NCBI RefSeq assembly: GCF_900114375.1 | Contig: NZ_FOSV01000002.1 | Span: 1-64,000, forward strand | Length of the DNA stretch: 64,000 bases | Reading direction: 5' to 3' | Source of the DNA: Methylorubrum salsuginis | Lineage (GTDB): Bacteria; Pseudomonadota; Alphaproteobacteria; Rhizobiales; Beijerinckiaceae | Shown: positions 6,999 to 15,385 of the stretch, piece by piece | Layout: each line of letters starts with the position of its first letter | Numbering within the stretch: the first letter of the stretch is position 1 | Made by a program: the position numbers and the translations under genes | Notes under the pieces: model-generated | Databases searched by the model: none | What the model was told of the DNA's origin: nothing | What the model saw: only the letters and a program-made list of their open reading frames with translations

Positions 6999-8624
6999 AT
7001 GACCGAGACCCTCGACCGGGACGACCGCGCCCGCCACGCGACGCTCGCGGCACCCCGCGCCTATCGCCGCGGCGCCCCGCGCGTCATCGAGGGCCTGCCC
7101 GAGCGGCTGCCCGAGCCCGTCCGGGCCTATCTCGACGTGCTGCCCGAGGGTCGCGTCGTCGGCTTCAACCTCGCGGGGCTCGACCGCACCGGCATCCCGG
7201 TCTGGTTCGTGGCGCTCTTCCTCGACGATCCGTTCTATGTCGGCGCGATGCCGTCCGGCATCGGCTACGGCGCCACCGACGACGAGGCGCTGATCGGTGC
7301 GGTGGCCGAGATCGCCGAGAACCTGATGCCCTCGGTCGCCCTGCTGCCGCGCCTTCGCGCCCGCGGCGGCGACAACGAGGATCAGCGCTCCTACCACGAC
7401 CTCGTGCGCGTCTACGGCGCGGGCGCGGTAGTCGATCCGCTGACGCTCGGCCTCCCCGCCGGCTCGCCGGTGGATCGCGATACGCCGCTCGACTGGACCC
7501 GCGCGGTGCGGGCGCGAACCGGCGAATCTGTCTGGGCGCCGCTCGATGTCGCCGCGACCGACTATTTCGAGCTGCGCCAGGGCTACCAGCCCTTCACCAA
7601 CCTCATCACCAACGGACTCGGCGCCGGCCCGGACGTCGAGTTCGCGCTGGGCCACGGCCTGCTCGAAATGCTCCAGCGCGACGGCAACGGCCTGCTGTTC
7701 CGGGCGCTCGACCAGGGCGTGATGCTCGATCTCGACGGGATCGGCCCCGAGACCCGCGCCATGCTCGACCGGCTGGAAAGCCTCGGCATCCGCGCGCTGC
7801 CGAAATTCGCCACCGACCAGTTCGGCATGACCAACCTCTACGTCGTCGGCTACGACGAGGACCCGGCCCGCACGCCCGCTCCCATCGCGCTCTCGGCCTG
7901 CGGCGAGGCTTGCGACCCCGACCGCGAGCGCGCCCTGCGCAAGGCTCTCTTGGAGTTTCAGGCCGCGCGCGTGCGAAAGACCTTCGGCCACGGCCCGCTG
8001 GCGCTCGCCGACACCGTGGCGCCTCCGGGCTATGTCGAGGCCTTCATCCAGAAGGCGCTGCCGAGCCTCGATCTGGAGGAGAGCCGCGCGCTTCAGGCCA
8101 TGCTCGCCTGGATCGACATGAAGCCCGCCGAACTCCGCAGGGTCTTGAGCGAAACCGTCTATTCCCAGCGCAGCACCAAGGCGTTTTCCGAGTTGCCGAC
8201 GACCCCCGCGCCGGACGGCCATGCACGCGGAAAAATCGCCCGTGAGCGGCTGGAGGAGGCCGGGTTCGACGTGCTCTACGTCGATTGCTCGCCGCCCGGC
8301 GGCGGCATCGGCGTCGTCAAGGCGATCGTGCCGGGGCTCGAAGTCGAGACCATGAGCTATTACCGCATCGGCGAGCGCAACACGAAGAAGCTGATCGACC
8401 GCGACCACCCGCTGATCCGCTTCGGCACCCCCACCGACACGCTGTTGCCCGTGCGCCTGCCCCCGGAGGCCATCGAGCGCTTCGGCGGCCAGCCGCTCTT
8501 CGACACGGCGCTGGCCGAAACAATCGTCGGCTCGCATTACCCGCTCTACCGCGAGCCGGAATCGCACCACGCCCCGTTCCGCTACGAGCGCCAGGGCCGC
8601 CGCGCCGAAAGGAAGCCGGCATGA
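6999..8624 (+). CDS. YcaO-superfamily ATP-dependent enzyme (541 aa), cluster gene 5
   Basis: YcaO proteins activate backbone amides with ATP for cyclodehydration, thioamidation or amidine formation. The first ATP/Mg motif is visible as GYGATDDEAL followed by AVAEIAE (about 89-108). The second is ITNGLGAGPDVEFALGHGLLE (about 203-223) with E223, and a later ACGEACDPDRERALRKALLE block fits the conserved third region. The usual ExxER reads EMLQR here (E223, Q226). No PxPxP tail, no E1-like partner and no TfuA or precursor-peptide gene is visible nearby. Its last bases overlap the next start (ATGA). It is probably a non-RiPP YcaO acting on a small amide; the substrate is unknown. Confidence 0.8.
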   Translation: MTETLDRDDRARHATLAAPRAYRRGAPRVIEGLPERLPEPVRAYLDVLPEGRVVGFNLAGLDRTGIPVWFVALFLDDPFYVGAMPSGIGYGATDDEALIGAVAEIAENLMPSVALLPRLRARGGDNEDQRSYHDLVRVYGAGAVVDPLTLGLPAGSPVDRDTPLDWTRAVRARTGESVWAPLDVAATDYFELRQGYQPFTNLITNGLGAGPDVEFALGHGLLEMLQRDGNGLLFRALDQGVMLDLDGIGPETRAMLDRLESLGIRALPKFATDQFGMTNLYVVGYDEDPARTPAPIALSACGEACDPDRERALRKALLEFQAARVRKTFGHGPLALADTVAPPGYVEAFIQKALPSLDLEESRALQAMLAWIDMKPAELRRVLSETVYSQRSTKAFSELPTTPAPDGHARGKIARERLEEAGFDVLYVDCSPPGGGIGVVKAIVPGLEVETMSYYRIGERNTKKLIDRDHPLIRFGTPTDTLLPVRLPPEAIERFGGQPLFDTALAETIVGSHYPLYREPESHHAPFRYERQGRRAERKPA

Positions 8625-9514
8625 CTTTGCGCTTCGCCTACAACACCAACGGCACCGCCAACCACCGCATCGAGGATGCGATCCGCCTCATCAAGGATGC
8701 CGGCTACGACGGCGTCGCGCTCACCCTCGACATCCACCATCTCGACCCCTTCGCCGACAATTGGGTGGTCGAGGCCGACCGCATCGCCAGCCTCCTCGCC
8801 CGGCTCGAACTCGGCTCGGTGATCGAGACCGGCGCCCGCTTCCTGCTCGACCCCACCGCCAAGCACGAGCCGACGCTGGTGACCGCCGACGCCGCGGGCC
8901 GCGCCCGGCGGGTCGGCTTCCTCAAGCGGGCGATCGAGATCGGCAAGATCCTCAATTCCGAGGCCGTTTCGTTCTGGGCCGGCGTGCCGAAGCCCGGCGT
9001 CGATCACGGCGAGGCCCGCGGCTGGCTGATCGAGGGCCTGAAAGAGGTCGCCGAATTCGCCGCCGAGAAGGGCGTCGTCGCCGCGCTCGAACCCGAGCCC
9101 GGCATGCTGATCGAGACGCTGGACGATTTCGCCGGCCTCGACATCCCCGGCTTGCATCTCGCCCTCGATACCGGCCACTGCCTCGTCACGCAGGAGCGCG
9201 ACCCGGCTGCCGCGGTGAAGGAATTCGCCCCGCGGATCGGCACGGTGGCGATCGAGGACATGAAGCGGGGCGAGCACATCCATCTACCCTTCGGCGAGGG
9301 CGACATGGACGTGGCCTCCGTGCTCGACGCCCTCGACGCAATCGACTTCCAAAAGCTCGTCTGCGTGGAGCTGTCGCGCGACTCGCACCGGGCCGACGTG
9401 ATGGTGGGCCAAGCCCTCGACTACCTGCGCACCTGCCGCCGCCCCGGCCCCGGCCTGCCCCGGCCGGACGAGACGCCCCGCGAGACCCCCGTTCCGGGAC
9501 TGCCCCATTCATGA
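8621..9514 (+). CDS. Sugar phosphate isomerase/epimerase-like TIM-barrel protein (297 aa), cluster gene 6
   Basis: The protein has the xylose-isomerase-like/AP-endonuclease-2 fold pattern. It starts with FAYNTNGTANHRIEDAIRLIK and GYDGVALTLDIHHLDP. Metal-ligand-like acids appear in ALEPEPGMLIET (E157), LALDTGHC (D183, H186) and IEDMKRGEHIHLPFGEGDMD. These positions match inosose-dehydratase/epimerase-like enzymes, which suits an inositol pathway. It overlaps the YcaO stop by 4 bp and the next gene's start by 4 bp. The reaction (isomerisation, epimerisation or dehydration) is not determined by sequence. Confidence 0.8.
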   Translation: MTLRFAYNTNGTANHRIEDAIRLIKDAGYDGVALTLDIHHLDPFADNWVVEADRIASLLARLELGSVIETGARFLLDPTAKHEPTLVTADAAGRARRVGFLKRAIEIGKILNSEAVSFWAGVPKPGVDHGEARGWLIEGLKEVAEFAAEKGVVAALEPEPGMLIETLDDFAGLDIPGLHLALDTGHCLVTQERDPAAAVKEFAPRIGTVAIEDMKRGEHIHLPFGEGDMDVASVLDALDAIDFQKLVCVELSRDSHRADVMVGQALDYLRTCRRPGPGLPRPDETPRETPVPGLPHS

Positions 9515-10749
9515 GAATCTGCTTCGTCAGCCGCCGCTACTTCCCGGCGATCTCCGGCATGAGCGTCTACGCCCAGAACCTCCTGCGCGAGGTCGCGGGG
9601 GCAGGCCACGACGTCACGATGATCTCGCAGTATCGCGGTGATGAATTCGGCACGCGGGTCTATGGCGGCGGCCCGCCGCCCGCGGTGCCGGGCGTCCACG
9701 TCATCGGACTCGAGCAGCGCGGCGAGCAGGAAAACGGCGATTTCGAGCGCGACATCGAGGAGATGATCGCCACCATCGAGGCCGAGCACGCGAAGAAGCC
9801 GTTCGACGTGCTGCACGCGCAGTACGGCTACCCGACTGGCTGGGCCGTGCTGGTCGCCGGCAAGCGCCTCGGCCTGCCGACGGTGGTGTCGATCCAGGGC
9901 GGCGACGGCCACTGGGTCGGCTCCTGCTGCGAGACCCACCGCGTCGCGATGGTCGAGGTGCTGGCCCACGCCAACGCCCTGCTGATCGGCGGCGAGTCCT
10001 TCGTGAAAGAGGTCTGCGACCGGCTGGGCTCCGATCCCGCCCGCTTCACCATCGTGCCGGGCGCCGTCGACACCGCCCGCTTCACGCCGGGCGCGCGGTT
10101 CGAGGCCGAGCGCGAGGACGAGGAGCCGGTGCGCCTGCTCTATCACGGCCGCGTCGACCGCCGGAAAGGCGTGCTCGACTTCCTCGACGCCCTTGAGCGG
10201 CTCTGGGAGGCCGGTCAGCCGTTCGACGCCACCATCTCCGGCATCGGCCCGGACGTGGACGCCGCCCGCGAACGCGCCGAGGCCATCGGCTTCACCTCGC
10301 ATCAGGTCCGCTTCACCGGCTACGCCGACTACGACACCGTGCCGGACCTCTACCGGCAGGCCGACGTGTTCGTCTCGCCGACCTACGCGGAGGGCTTCTC
10401 CAACACGATTCTCGAAGCGATGGCCTCGGGCCTCGCCGTGGTCTCGACCCATTCGGTCGGCGTCTCGGACTGCCTGCGCGACGGCGAGAACGGCCTCCTC
10501 GTGAATCCCGGCGACGTGCCGGCGCTCGCCAAGGCGCTCGGCCGCATGGTGGAAGACGACGACCTGCGGGGCCGCCTCGCCCGCGACGGGCTGGAAGAGT
10601 GCCGCCGGGTCTATTCGTGGACGGCCGTGGGGCGCCAGATCATGGATGTGTACGCGCAGGTCGCCGGGCAGAAGCCGCACACCGGCTTTGCGGACGCACT
10701 GCCCACCGATCCGTCCTGCCGCTTCCGCGCCGAGCCGCACTTGCTCTGA
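9511..10749 (+). CDS. GT4-family glycosyltransferase, MshA-like in role (412 aa), cluster gene 7
   Basis: This is a GT-B fold retaining glycosyltransferase. The N-terminal acceptor domain begins RICFVSRRYFPAISGMSVY. The C-terminal donor domain has LLYHGRVDRRKGVLDF and the EGFSNTILEAMASG motif (about 294-307), whose Glu residues bind the nucleotide-sugar. Family members include MshA, which joins GlcNAc to inositol phosphate. A neighbouring inositol-phosphate synthase and a PIG-L deacetylase make the same chemistry likely here, though the donor sugar cannot be read. Start and stop overlap both neighbours (ATGA and TGATG). Confidence 0.85.
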   Translation: MRICFVSRRYFPAISGMSVYAQNLLREVAGAGHDVTMISQYRGDEFGTRVYGGGPPPAVPGVHVIGLEQRGEQENGDFERDIEEMIATIEAEHAKKPFDVLHAQYGYPTGWAVLVAGKRLGLPTVVSIQGGDGHWVGSCCETHRVAMVEVLAHANALLIGGESFVKEVCDRLGSDPARFTIVPGAVDTARFTPGARFEAEREDEEPVRLLYHGRVDRRKGVLDFLDALERLWEAGQPFDATISGIGPDVDAARERAEAIGFTSHQVRFTGYADYDTVPDLYRQADVFVSPTYAEGFSNTILEAMASGLAVVSTHSVGVSDCLRDGENGLLVNPGDVPALAKALGRMVEDDDLRGRLARDGLEECRRVYSWTAVGRQIMDVYAQVAGQKPHTGFADALPTDPSCRFRAEPHLL

Positions 10750-11495
10750 TGCCCGTCGCCCTCGCCATCTCGCCCCATCTCGACGACGCCGCCTTCTCCG
10801 CGGGCGGCACGCTGGCGCGGCTGGCGGCCGGCGGTTGGCAGGTCGTGATGGCGACGGTGTTCACCGCCTCCGTCGCCGACCCGCAGGGCTTCGCGCTCGC
10901 CTGCCAGCTCGACAAGGGGCTCGGGGCGGAGGTCGATTACATGGCCCTGCGCCGGGCCGAAGACGATGCCGCGGCCCAGGCGCTCGGCATCGAGTCTCCG
11001 GTCCATCTCCCGTTCCGCGAGGCGCCGCATCGCGGCTACGCGTCGGCCCCCGAACTGTTTTCGGAGTTGCGCCCCGACGACAAGGTCGGCCTCAACCTCG
11101 CCGACGCCTTCGAGCGGCTGATGACCGACACGCGGCCCGACCTGATCCTCGCGCCCCAAGCCGTCGGCGGCCATGTCGATCACGTTCAGGTCGTGCGTGC
11201 CTTCCGCGGCGCCCAGCCGCCGCTGCCGGTGCTGTGGTGGCGTGACTTTCCCTACACCGTGCGCGACGCCGCGCCGAAAGAGCCGCTGCGGCACCTGTTC
11301 GAGCCTTATGCCGAGCGGGCGGTCCGCCTCGGCGTCGAGGCCGAGCGGCGCAAGGCCGAGGCCTGTGCGGCCTATGCCTCGCAGATCGGGTTCCAGTTCG
11401 GCGGGGCGGAGGGGTTGAAGGCGCGGCTCGCCGCGGAGGAGGGGATCGAGCGGTTTCGGGTGCAGGGGCGGCTACCCGACGGAATTTTGGACTGA
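10749..11495 (+). CDS. PIG-L (LmbE/MshB-like) zinc deacetylase (248 aa), cluster gene 8
   Basis: The metal-binding signatures are clear: ISPHLDDAAFSAGG at the N-terminus (H10, D12, D13) and GGHVDHVQV later (H142, D144, H145). PIG-L enzymes remove the N-acetyl group from GlcNAc conjugates such as GlcNAc-inositol (MshB), GlcNAc-malate (BshB) or GlcNAc-PI. Directly behind a GT4 gene and in one cluster with ino1, deacetylation of a GlcNAc-inositol-type pseudodisaccharide is the simplest reading. The start codon shares its A with the preceding TGA. It is the last tightly coupled gene of the cluster. Confidence 0.9.
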   Translation: MPVALAISPHLDDAAFSAGGTLARLAAGGWQVVMATVFTASVADPQGFALACQLDKGLGAEVDYMALRRAEDDAAAQALGIESPVHLPFREAPHRGYASAPELFSELRPDDKVGLNLADAFERLMTDTRPDLILAPQAVGGHVDHVQVVRAFRGAQPPLPVLWWRDFPYTVRDAAPKEPLRHLFEPYAERAVRLGVEAERRKAEACAAYASQIGFQFGGAEGLKARLAAEEGIERFRVQGRLPDGILD

Positions 11496-11559
11496 TCCGG
11501 TTTGGCTCACGATGGGTTCTCCGGTTCGCGAAGCCTCTGCCGAGGAGTCTTCGACGGAT

Positions 11560-11612
11560 CGAGCGCTTGTCCCCTCCCCACAAGGGGGAGGAGAGCGCCT
11601 GATCTGGCGACC
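11560..11612. repeat. C/G-rich dispersed repeat, short copy
   Basis: CTTGTCCCCTCCCCACAAGGGGGAGGAG-type sequence lies after the cluster. It belongs to a C-rich inverted repeat family also present near 21810, 34905, 41300 and 58070. Here it is a short hairpin located 60 bp after the PIG-L stop and could help terminate the cluster transcript, although no T-run follows. Confidence 0.6.
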
Positions 11613-11667
11613 GTGAGAGTGTGAGCACACGGCGCGGTGTGCGGGCCAGGGTCTGGACGGGCGATCA

Positions 11668-12309
11668 GTGGGGCACCGGACCGTGTACGACCCACCCACC
11701 ACCCCCAAAACCCTCGCCGACCCGGCCATCCTCGAAGCCCGCCGTGCTCTGCTCGGCGCCCCTCACATCGCTCCCCTACGAACCCTCGCCCAACACATCG
11801 CCGCCGAGCGCGGCGCCCCCGTGCCCGATCCCGACCCGCTCGACGGCGGCGTGGCGGCGCGCCTCCTGCTTCTGCTCGAAACCCCCGGCCCGTCGATCAG
11901 CCGCACCGGCTTCGTCTCTCGCGACAACGCCACCGGCACGGCGGCCAACCTGTTCCGCTTCCTCGCCGAGGCGGGTCTCGCGCGGGGCGACACGCTGATC
12001 TGGAACGCGATCCCCTGGGTGATCCACGCGCCGGGCGCCCGCAACCGCACCCCGCGCCGTGCCGAGGCCACCGCCGCCGCGCCCTACTTCGCCCCGCTGC
12101 TCGCGCTGCTGCCGCGCCTTGCCGTCGTCGTGCCGGCCGGGCGCTTCGCCGCGCAGGCCGCTGCACCCCTGGCCGAACTGCGGCCCGATCTGCCGGTGAT
12201 CCCGGTGCCGCATCCGAGCCCGACCTATGTCTGCACGGCGCCCGCGGTGCGCGAGCGCATCCTGGCGGGCTTTCGCGAAGCGGCGGCCCGGCTCGCCGCC
12301 GACGGATGA
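11668..12309 (+). CDS. Uracil-DNA glycosylase superfamily protein (213 aa)
   Basis: The UDG superfamily fold is suggested by a motif-1-like stretch LLLLETPGPSISRTGFVSRDNATGTAANLF (E71, P73, G74) and by the C-terminal HPSPTYV motif (H182). The middle has the hydrophobic strand TLIWNAIPWV. Such proteins excise uracil or other damaged bases. The start is GTG at 11668, which gives the usual length. It follows the inositol cluster but is separated by 172 bp with a repeat, so it is probably an independent unit. Confidence 0.7.
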   Translation: MGHRTVYDPPTTPKTLADPAILEARRALLGAPHIAPLRTLAQHIAAERGAPVPDPDPLDGGVAARLLLLLETPGPSISRTGFVSRDNATGTAANLFRFLAEAGLARGDTLIWNAIPWVIHAPGARNRTPRRAEATAAAPYFAPLLALLPRLAVVVPAGRFAAQAAAPLAELRPDLPVIPVPHPSPTYVCTAPAVRERILAGFREAAARLAADG

Positions 12310-12489
12310 CATCGCCGTCTCAGTCGCCATCGGCGCGCAGGGCGGCTGTGCATCGTCGGCGCGCTCGCTGGCCTTTGGCCGCCATTGACCCTAAATGCGC
12401 CGGGGCGGGCATGCAGGGCACCCGCTCGGGTCGCGACGCGCGCCGACGGCGCGAGGCGGGCGATCAGCGGAGGCGTGCGCCGATCTCAG

Positions 12490-13542
12490 ATGACTTTTGC
12501 CGGAAAGCATAAGCCGGCGGCGCAGGCCGAATCGGCCGAGGCCGCCTCGGACGGCGAGGCCGCCACGCCGAAGGTGAAGCGCGGCCCCTACGCTTGGTTC
12601 GGCACGCTGGCGAGCGTCGTCCTCATCCTCGCCTCGCTGTTCGTGCTGTGGAAGCTCTCGGAAGAGATCACCTGGGCCGAGCTGCACAAGGCCTTCACCG
12701 AGGTCACCAACCGCCAGCTCGCCGAAGCCTTCGGCGCGGTCGCGATCAGCTACCTGTTCCTCACCTGCTACGATGCGCTGGCGCTTCGCCAGCTCCGGCT
12801 CAAGGTGCCCTACCGCATCACCGCGCTCGCCTCGTTCACGAGCTACGCGGTGAGTTTCACCCTCGGCTTCCCGCTCATCACCGCGGCGACGATCCGCTAC
12901 TGGATCTACTCGAAGCGCGGTCTCTCGGCCGCCAAGATCGCGGCGCTCACGGTGATCGCGGGTTTCACCTTCTGGCTCGGCATGGGGGTGGTGCTGGGCC
13001 TCAGCCTCATCATCGAGGCCGGGCAGCTCGCGAGCCTCACGTTCCAGAGCATCGGCGTGAACACGACGGTGCGGCTCAACCAGATCCTCGGCTTCGGCGC
13101 GCTGGGCTCGGTGCTCGGCTACATCGCCTGGGTCTCGGTAAAGCGGCGCTACATCACCGTGCGGCAGTGGCAGTTGGAGCTTCCCGGCGCCACCGTCTCG
13201 TTCAGCCAGATGCTGGTCGGCATCGGCGATGTCTGCGCCGCGGCGGCCGTCCTCTACGTGCTCATGCCCGAGGGCATGACGCTCGGCTTCACCACTTTCC
13301 TGGCGATCTACGTGCTCGCCGCGATGCTCGGCATCGCCTCGAACGCGCCGGGCGGCCTCGGGGTGTTCGAGGCCACGATCCTGATCGCCCTGTCCTACCT
13401 GCCCCGCGACGAGGTGCTGGGGTCGCTGCTGCTGTTCCGGGTCTGCTACTACCTCGTGCCCTTCGTCCTGGCGCTGCTGATGCTCGGCACCTACGAAGGC
13501 CTGTCGCGGCTGCGGCGGCGCCGGGCGGCGAACGACCCGTGA
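12490..13542 (+). CDS. YbhN/LPG-synthase-TM-like (UPF0104) integral membrane protein (350 aa)
   Basis: After a 30-residue charged N-terminus the protein has about eight hydrophobic segments, including ASVVLILASLFVLW, VAISYLFLTCYDALALRQL, AALTVIAGFTFWLGMGVVLG and the diagnostic GIASNAPGGLGVFEATILIAL. This is the lysylphosphatidylglycerol-synthase transmembrane region without the soluble aminoacyl-transfer domain. The substrate is unknown; relatives act on lipids or glycans. ATG at 12490 is chosen because the longer frame encodes an Arg/Ala-rich segment with no membrane character. Confidence 0.8.
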   Translation: MTFAGKHKPAAQAESAEAASDGEAATPKVKRGPYAWFGTLASVVLILASLFVLWKLSEEITWAELHKAFTEVTNRQLAEAFGAVAISYLFLTCYDALALRQLRLKVPYRITALASFTSYAVSFTLGFPLITAATIRYWIYSKRGLSAAKIAALTVIAGFTFWLGMGVVLGLSLIIEAGQLASLTFQSIGVNTTVRLNQILGFGALGSVLGYIAWVSVKRRYITVRQWQLELPGATVSFSQMLVGIGDVCAAAAVLYVLMPEGMTLGFTTFLAIYVLAAMLGIASNAPGGLGVFEATILIALSYLPRDEVLGSLLLFRVCYYLVPFVLALLMLGTYEGLSRLRRRRAANDP

Positions 13543-13555
13543 CGGAACCCTGACC

Positions 13556-14830
13556 TTGGTCTCGGAGCAGCCGGCCTGGATCGGCGCCGCGGTCGCGGTC
13601 GCCGTCATCCTCGGCATCGAGGCGTCGGCCGGCCATGTCGACACCGCCCTGATCGTCGCGGCGGTCCTCGCCCTGGTGGTCGGCGGCCTGCTCGGCCGCG
13701 CCCGGCGCCCTGTGGTGGCGCCCACCCGCGAGCCCGGCCTGCCCGCCCGCCATGCGGTGGCCGAGGCTTTGCTCGCCAACATTCCCGATCCGGTCATCCT
13801 GGTCGATCGCCGCATCGTGGTGATGGAGGCCAACCCCGCCGCCCGCCGCCTGCTGCCGGGGCTGAAGCTGCGCCACCCGCTCTCGTTCTTCCTGCGCGCG
13901 CCCGACATCCTCGACGGCATCGAGGAGGTGTTGCGCACCGGCACGAGCCTGACCGTCGATTACGTCGCCCGCCTGCCGACCGAACGCGCCTTCGCGGTGC
14001 AGATCGGCGCGCTGCCGATGCCCGACGTTCCGGGCGGGGGCGAGCCCAACATCGTGCTGTTCCTGCGCGACCTCACCGAGGCGCGCCGCCTGGAGACCAT
14101 GCGGGTCGATTTCGTGGCCAATGCCAGCCACGAACTGCGCACGCCGCTCTCGGCGCTGCTGGGCTTCATCGAAACGCTCCAGGGCCCGGCCCGCGACGAT
14201 GCCCGCGCCCGCGAGCAGTTCCTCGGCATCATGCGCACCCAGGCGCAGCGGATGACGCGGCTCATCGACGACCTGCTCTCGCTCTCGCGCATCGAGCTGC
14301 GCGAGCACGTGGCGCCGACGCAGCCCCTCGACCTGGCCCGGATCGCCCGCCAGCTCGTGGACATGCAGGCCCCGCTCGCCCGCGAGCGCGGCATCAGCCT
14401 CACCTTGGAGACGCCCGATGCGCCGATGCCGGTCCTGGGCGAGCGCGACGAGCTGCTGCGGGTGATCGAGAACCTCGTCGAGAACGCCATGAAGTACGGC
14501 GGCAGCGGCGGGATCGTCACCGTTTCGCTCCACCGCCTCACCGGTACCGACGGGCGCCCCGACCGGATCGAGCTGCGGGTCACCGATGCCGGCCCCGGCA
14601 TCGCCCCCGAGCACATCCCGCGCCTGACCGAGCGCTTCTACCGCGTCGATGTCGCCTCCAGCCGCCATCAGGGCGGCACCGGGCTCGGTCTCGCCATCGT
14701 CAAGCACACCCTCAACCGCCACCGTGGCCGGCTGACCATCGAGAGCGAACTCGGTGCCGGGACGACGATGCGCGTGACGCTGCCGGAATACCGGGCGGAG
14801 GCCGGGGGAGCGCCGCCGGAAGCCGGATGA
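13556..14830 (+). CDS. phoR: PhoR-like sensor histidine kinase (424 aa)
   Basis: Two N-terminal transmembrane segments (about 6-47) precede a PAS-like domain beginning LLANIPDPVILVDR. The HisKA dimerisation motif VANASHELRTPLSALLGF puts the phosphorylated His at about 192. The catalytic domain has the N box NLVENAMKYG, G1 DAGPGI and G2 GGTGLGLAIVKH. The order short TM, PAS, HisKA, HATPase matches PhoR, the phosphate-starvation kinase, but no phoB, phoU or pst gene is within the window. The start codon is TTG, 13 bp after the preceding gene. The PhoR assignment is moderately firm; the kinase assignment is firm. Confidence 0.8.
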   Translation: MVSEQPAWIGAAVAVAVILGIEASAGHVDTALIVAAVLALVVGGLLGRARRPVVAPTREPGLPARHAVAEALLANIPDPVILVDRRIVVMEANPAARRLLPGLKLRHPLSFFLRAPDILDGIEEVLRTGTSLTVDYVARLPTERAFAVQIGALPMPDVPGGGEPNIVLFLRDLTEARRLETMRVDFVANASHELRTPLSALLGFIETLQGPARDDARAREQFLGIMRTQAQRMTRLIDDLLSLSRIELREHVAPTQPLDLARIARQLVDMQAPLARERGISLTLETPDAPMPVLGERDELLRVIENLVENAMKYGGSGGIVTVSLHRLTGTDGRPDRIELRVTDAGPGIAPEHIPRLTERFYRVDVASSRHQGGTGLGLAIVKHTLNRHRGRLTIESELGAGTTMRVTLPEYRAEAGGAPPEAG

Positions 14831-14928
14831 TCCGCGCGGCTCGCTTCGCGCCCGCGCGGGCGTGTAGGCGTGTAGGCGTGATGCATCGACGCGGCCGTTG
14901 CCGCGGCGTTCGACGGGGAATGGAGCCG

Positions 14929-15300
14929 ATGCGCCTCGGATCGGCCGGACTTGCGATGCTGCTGTCGTCGGCGACGACCGCGCTGGGATGCGGCGGTTTC
15001 CCGTTTCCGGAACGCGGCTCCGTCGTGACGTGGCCCGACCGCTTTCTCGTGGCGAAGGTGAAGGTACTGCGCGTCCGAAGGATCGCCGCGTTCGAGCGGT
15101 ATGCGCGACTGCGGCCGCTGCGGCCGCTGCGGCCGATCCGCGGCGAACTTCCGCGCGCGTTCGGTGTCCTTTACGAGACGAGCAGCTGCGGAGCGCATGT
15201 CACCCAAGGTGAGGCCGGCGTTCGAGGGTTCACCGCGCTGAAGCCCGAGCGCTGGACGAAAGACTATCGTTTCGCGACGGGCTCATCTGTCGGCACTTGA
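14929..15300 (+). CDS. Small exported hypothetical protein, probably shortened by an in-frame TGA (123 aa)
   Basis: MRLGSAGLAMLLSSATTALG-type residues form a signal peptide before CGGFPFPERGS. The mature part resembles small periplasmic CGGFP-type proteins with a VAKVKVLRV strand and an ETSSCGAHV segment, but no function is known. The TGA at 15298-15300 is followed in the same frame by 15 sensible codons (TQTVFVDGIWTLSDA) before TAG at 15346. This suggests a nonsense mutation or readthrough. The ATG at 14929 is supported by GGAG a few bases upstream. Confidence 0.5.
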   Translation: MRLGSAGLAMLLSSATTALGCGGFPFPERGSVVTWPDRFLVAKVKVLRVRRIAAFERYARLRPLRPLRPIRGELPRAFGVLYETSSCGAHVTQGEAGVRGFTALKPERWTKDYRFATGSSVGT

Positions 15301-15385
15301 ACGCAGACGGTGTTCGTCGACGGCATCTGGACGCTGAGCGACGCGTAGCGTTCCCGCGCCGGCCCGGTCGCGAGCGGCCCCGGGC

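Noticed and set aside
2524..11495. Calling the cluster a mycothiol operon
   Set aside because: No cysteine ligase (MshC) or acetyltransferase (MshD) gene is recognisable in the window, and YcaO, Gfo/Idh and methyltransferase are not mycothiol genes.
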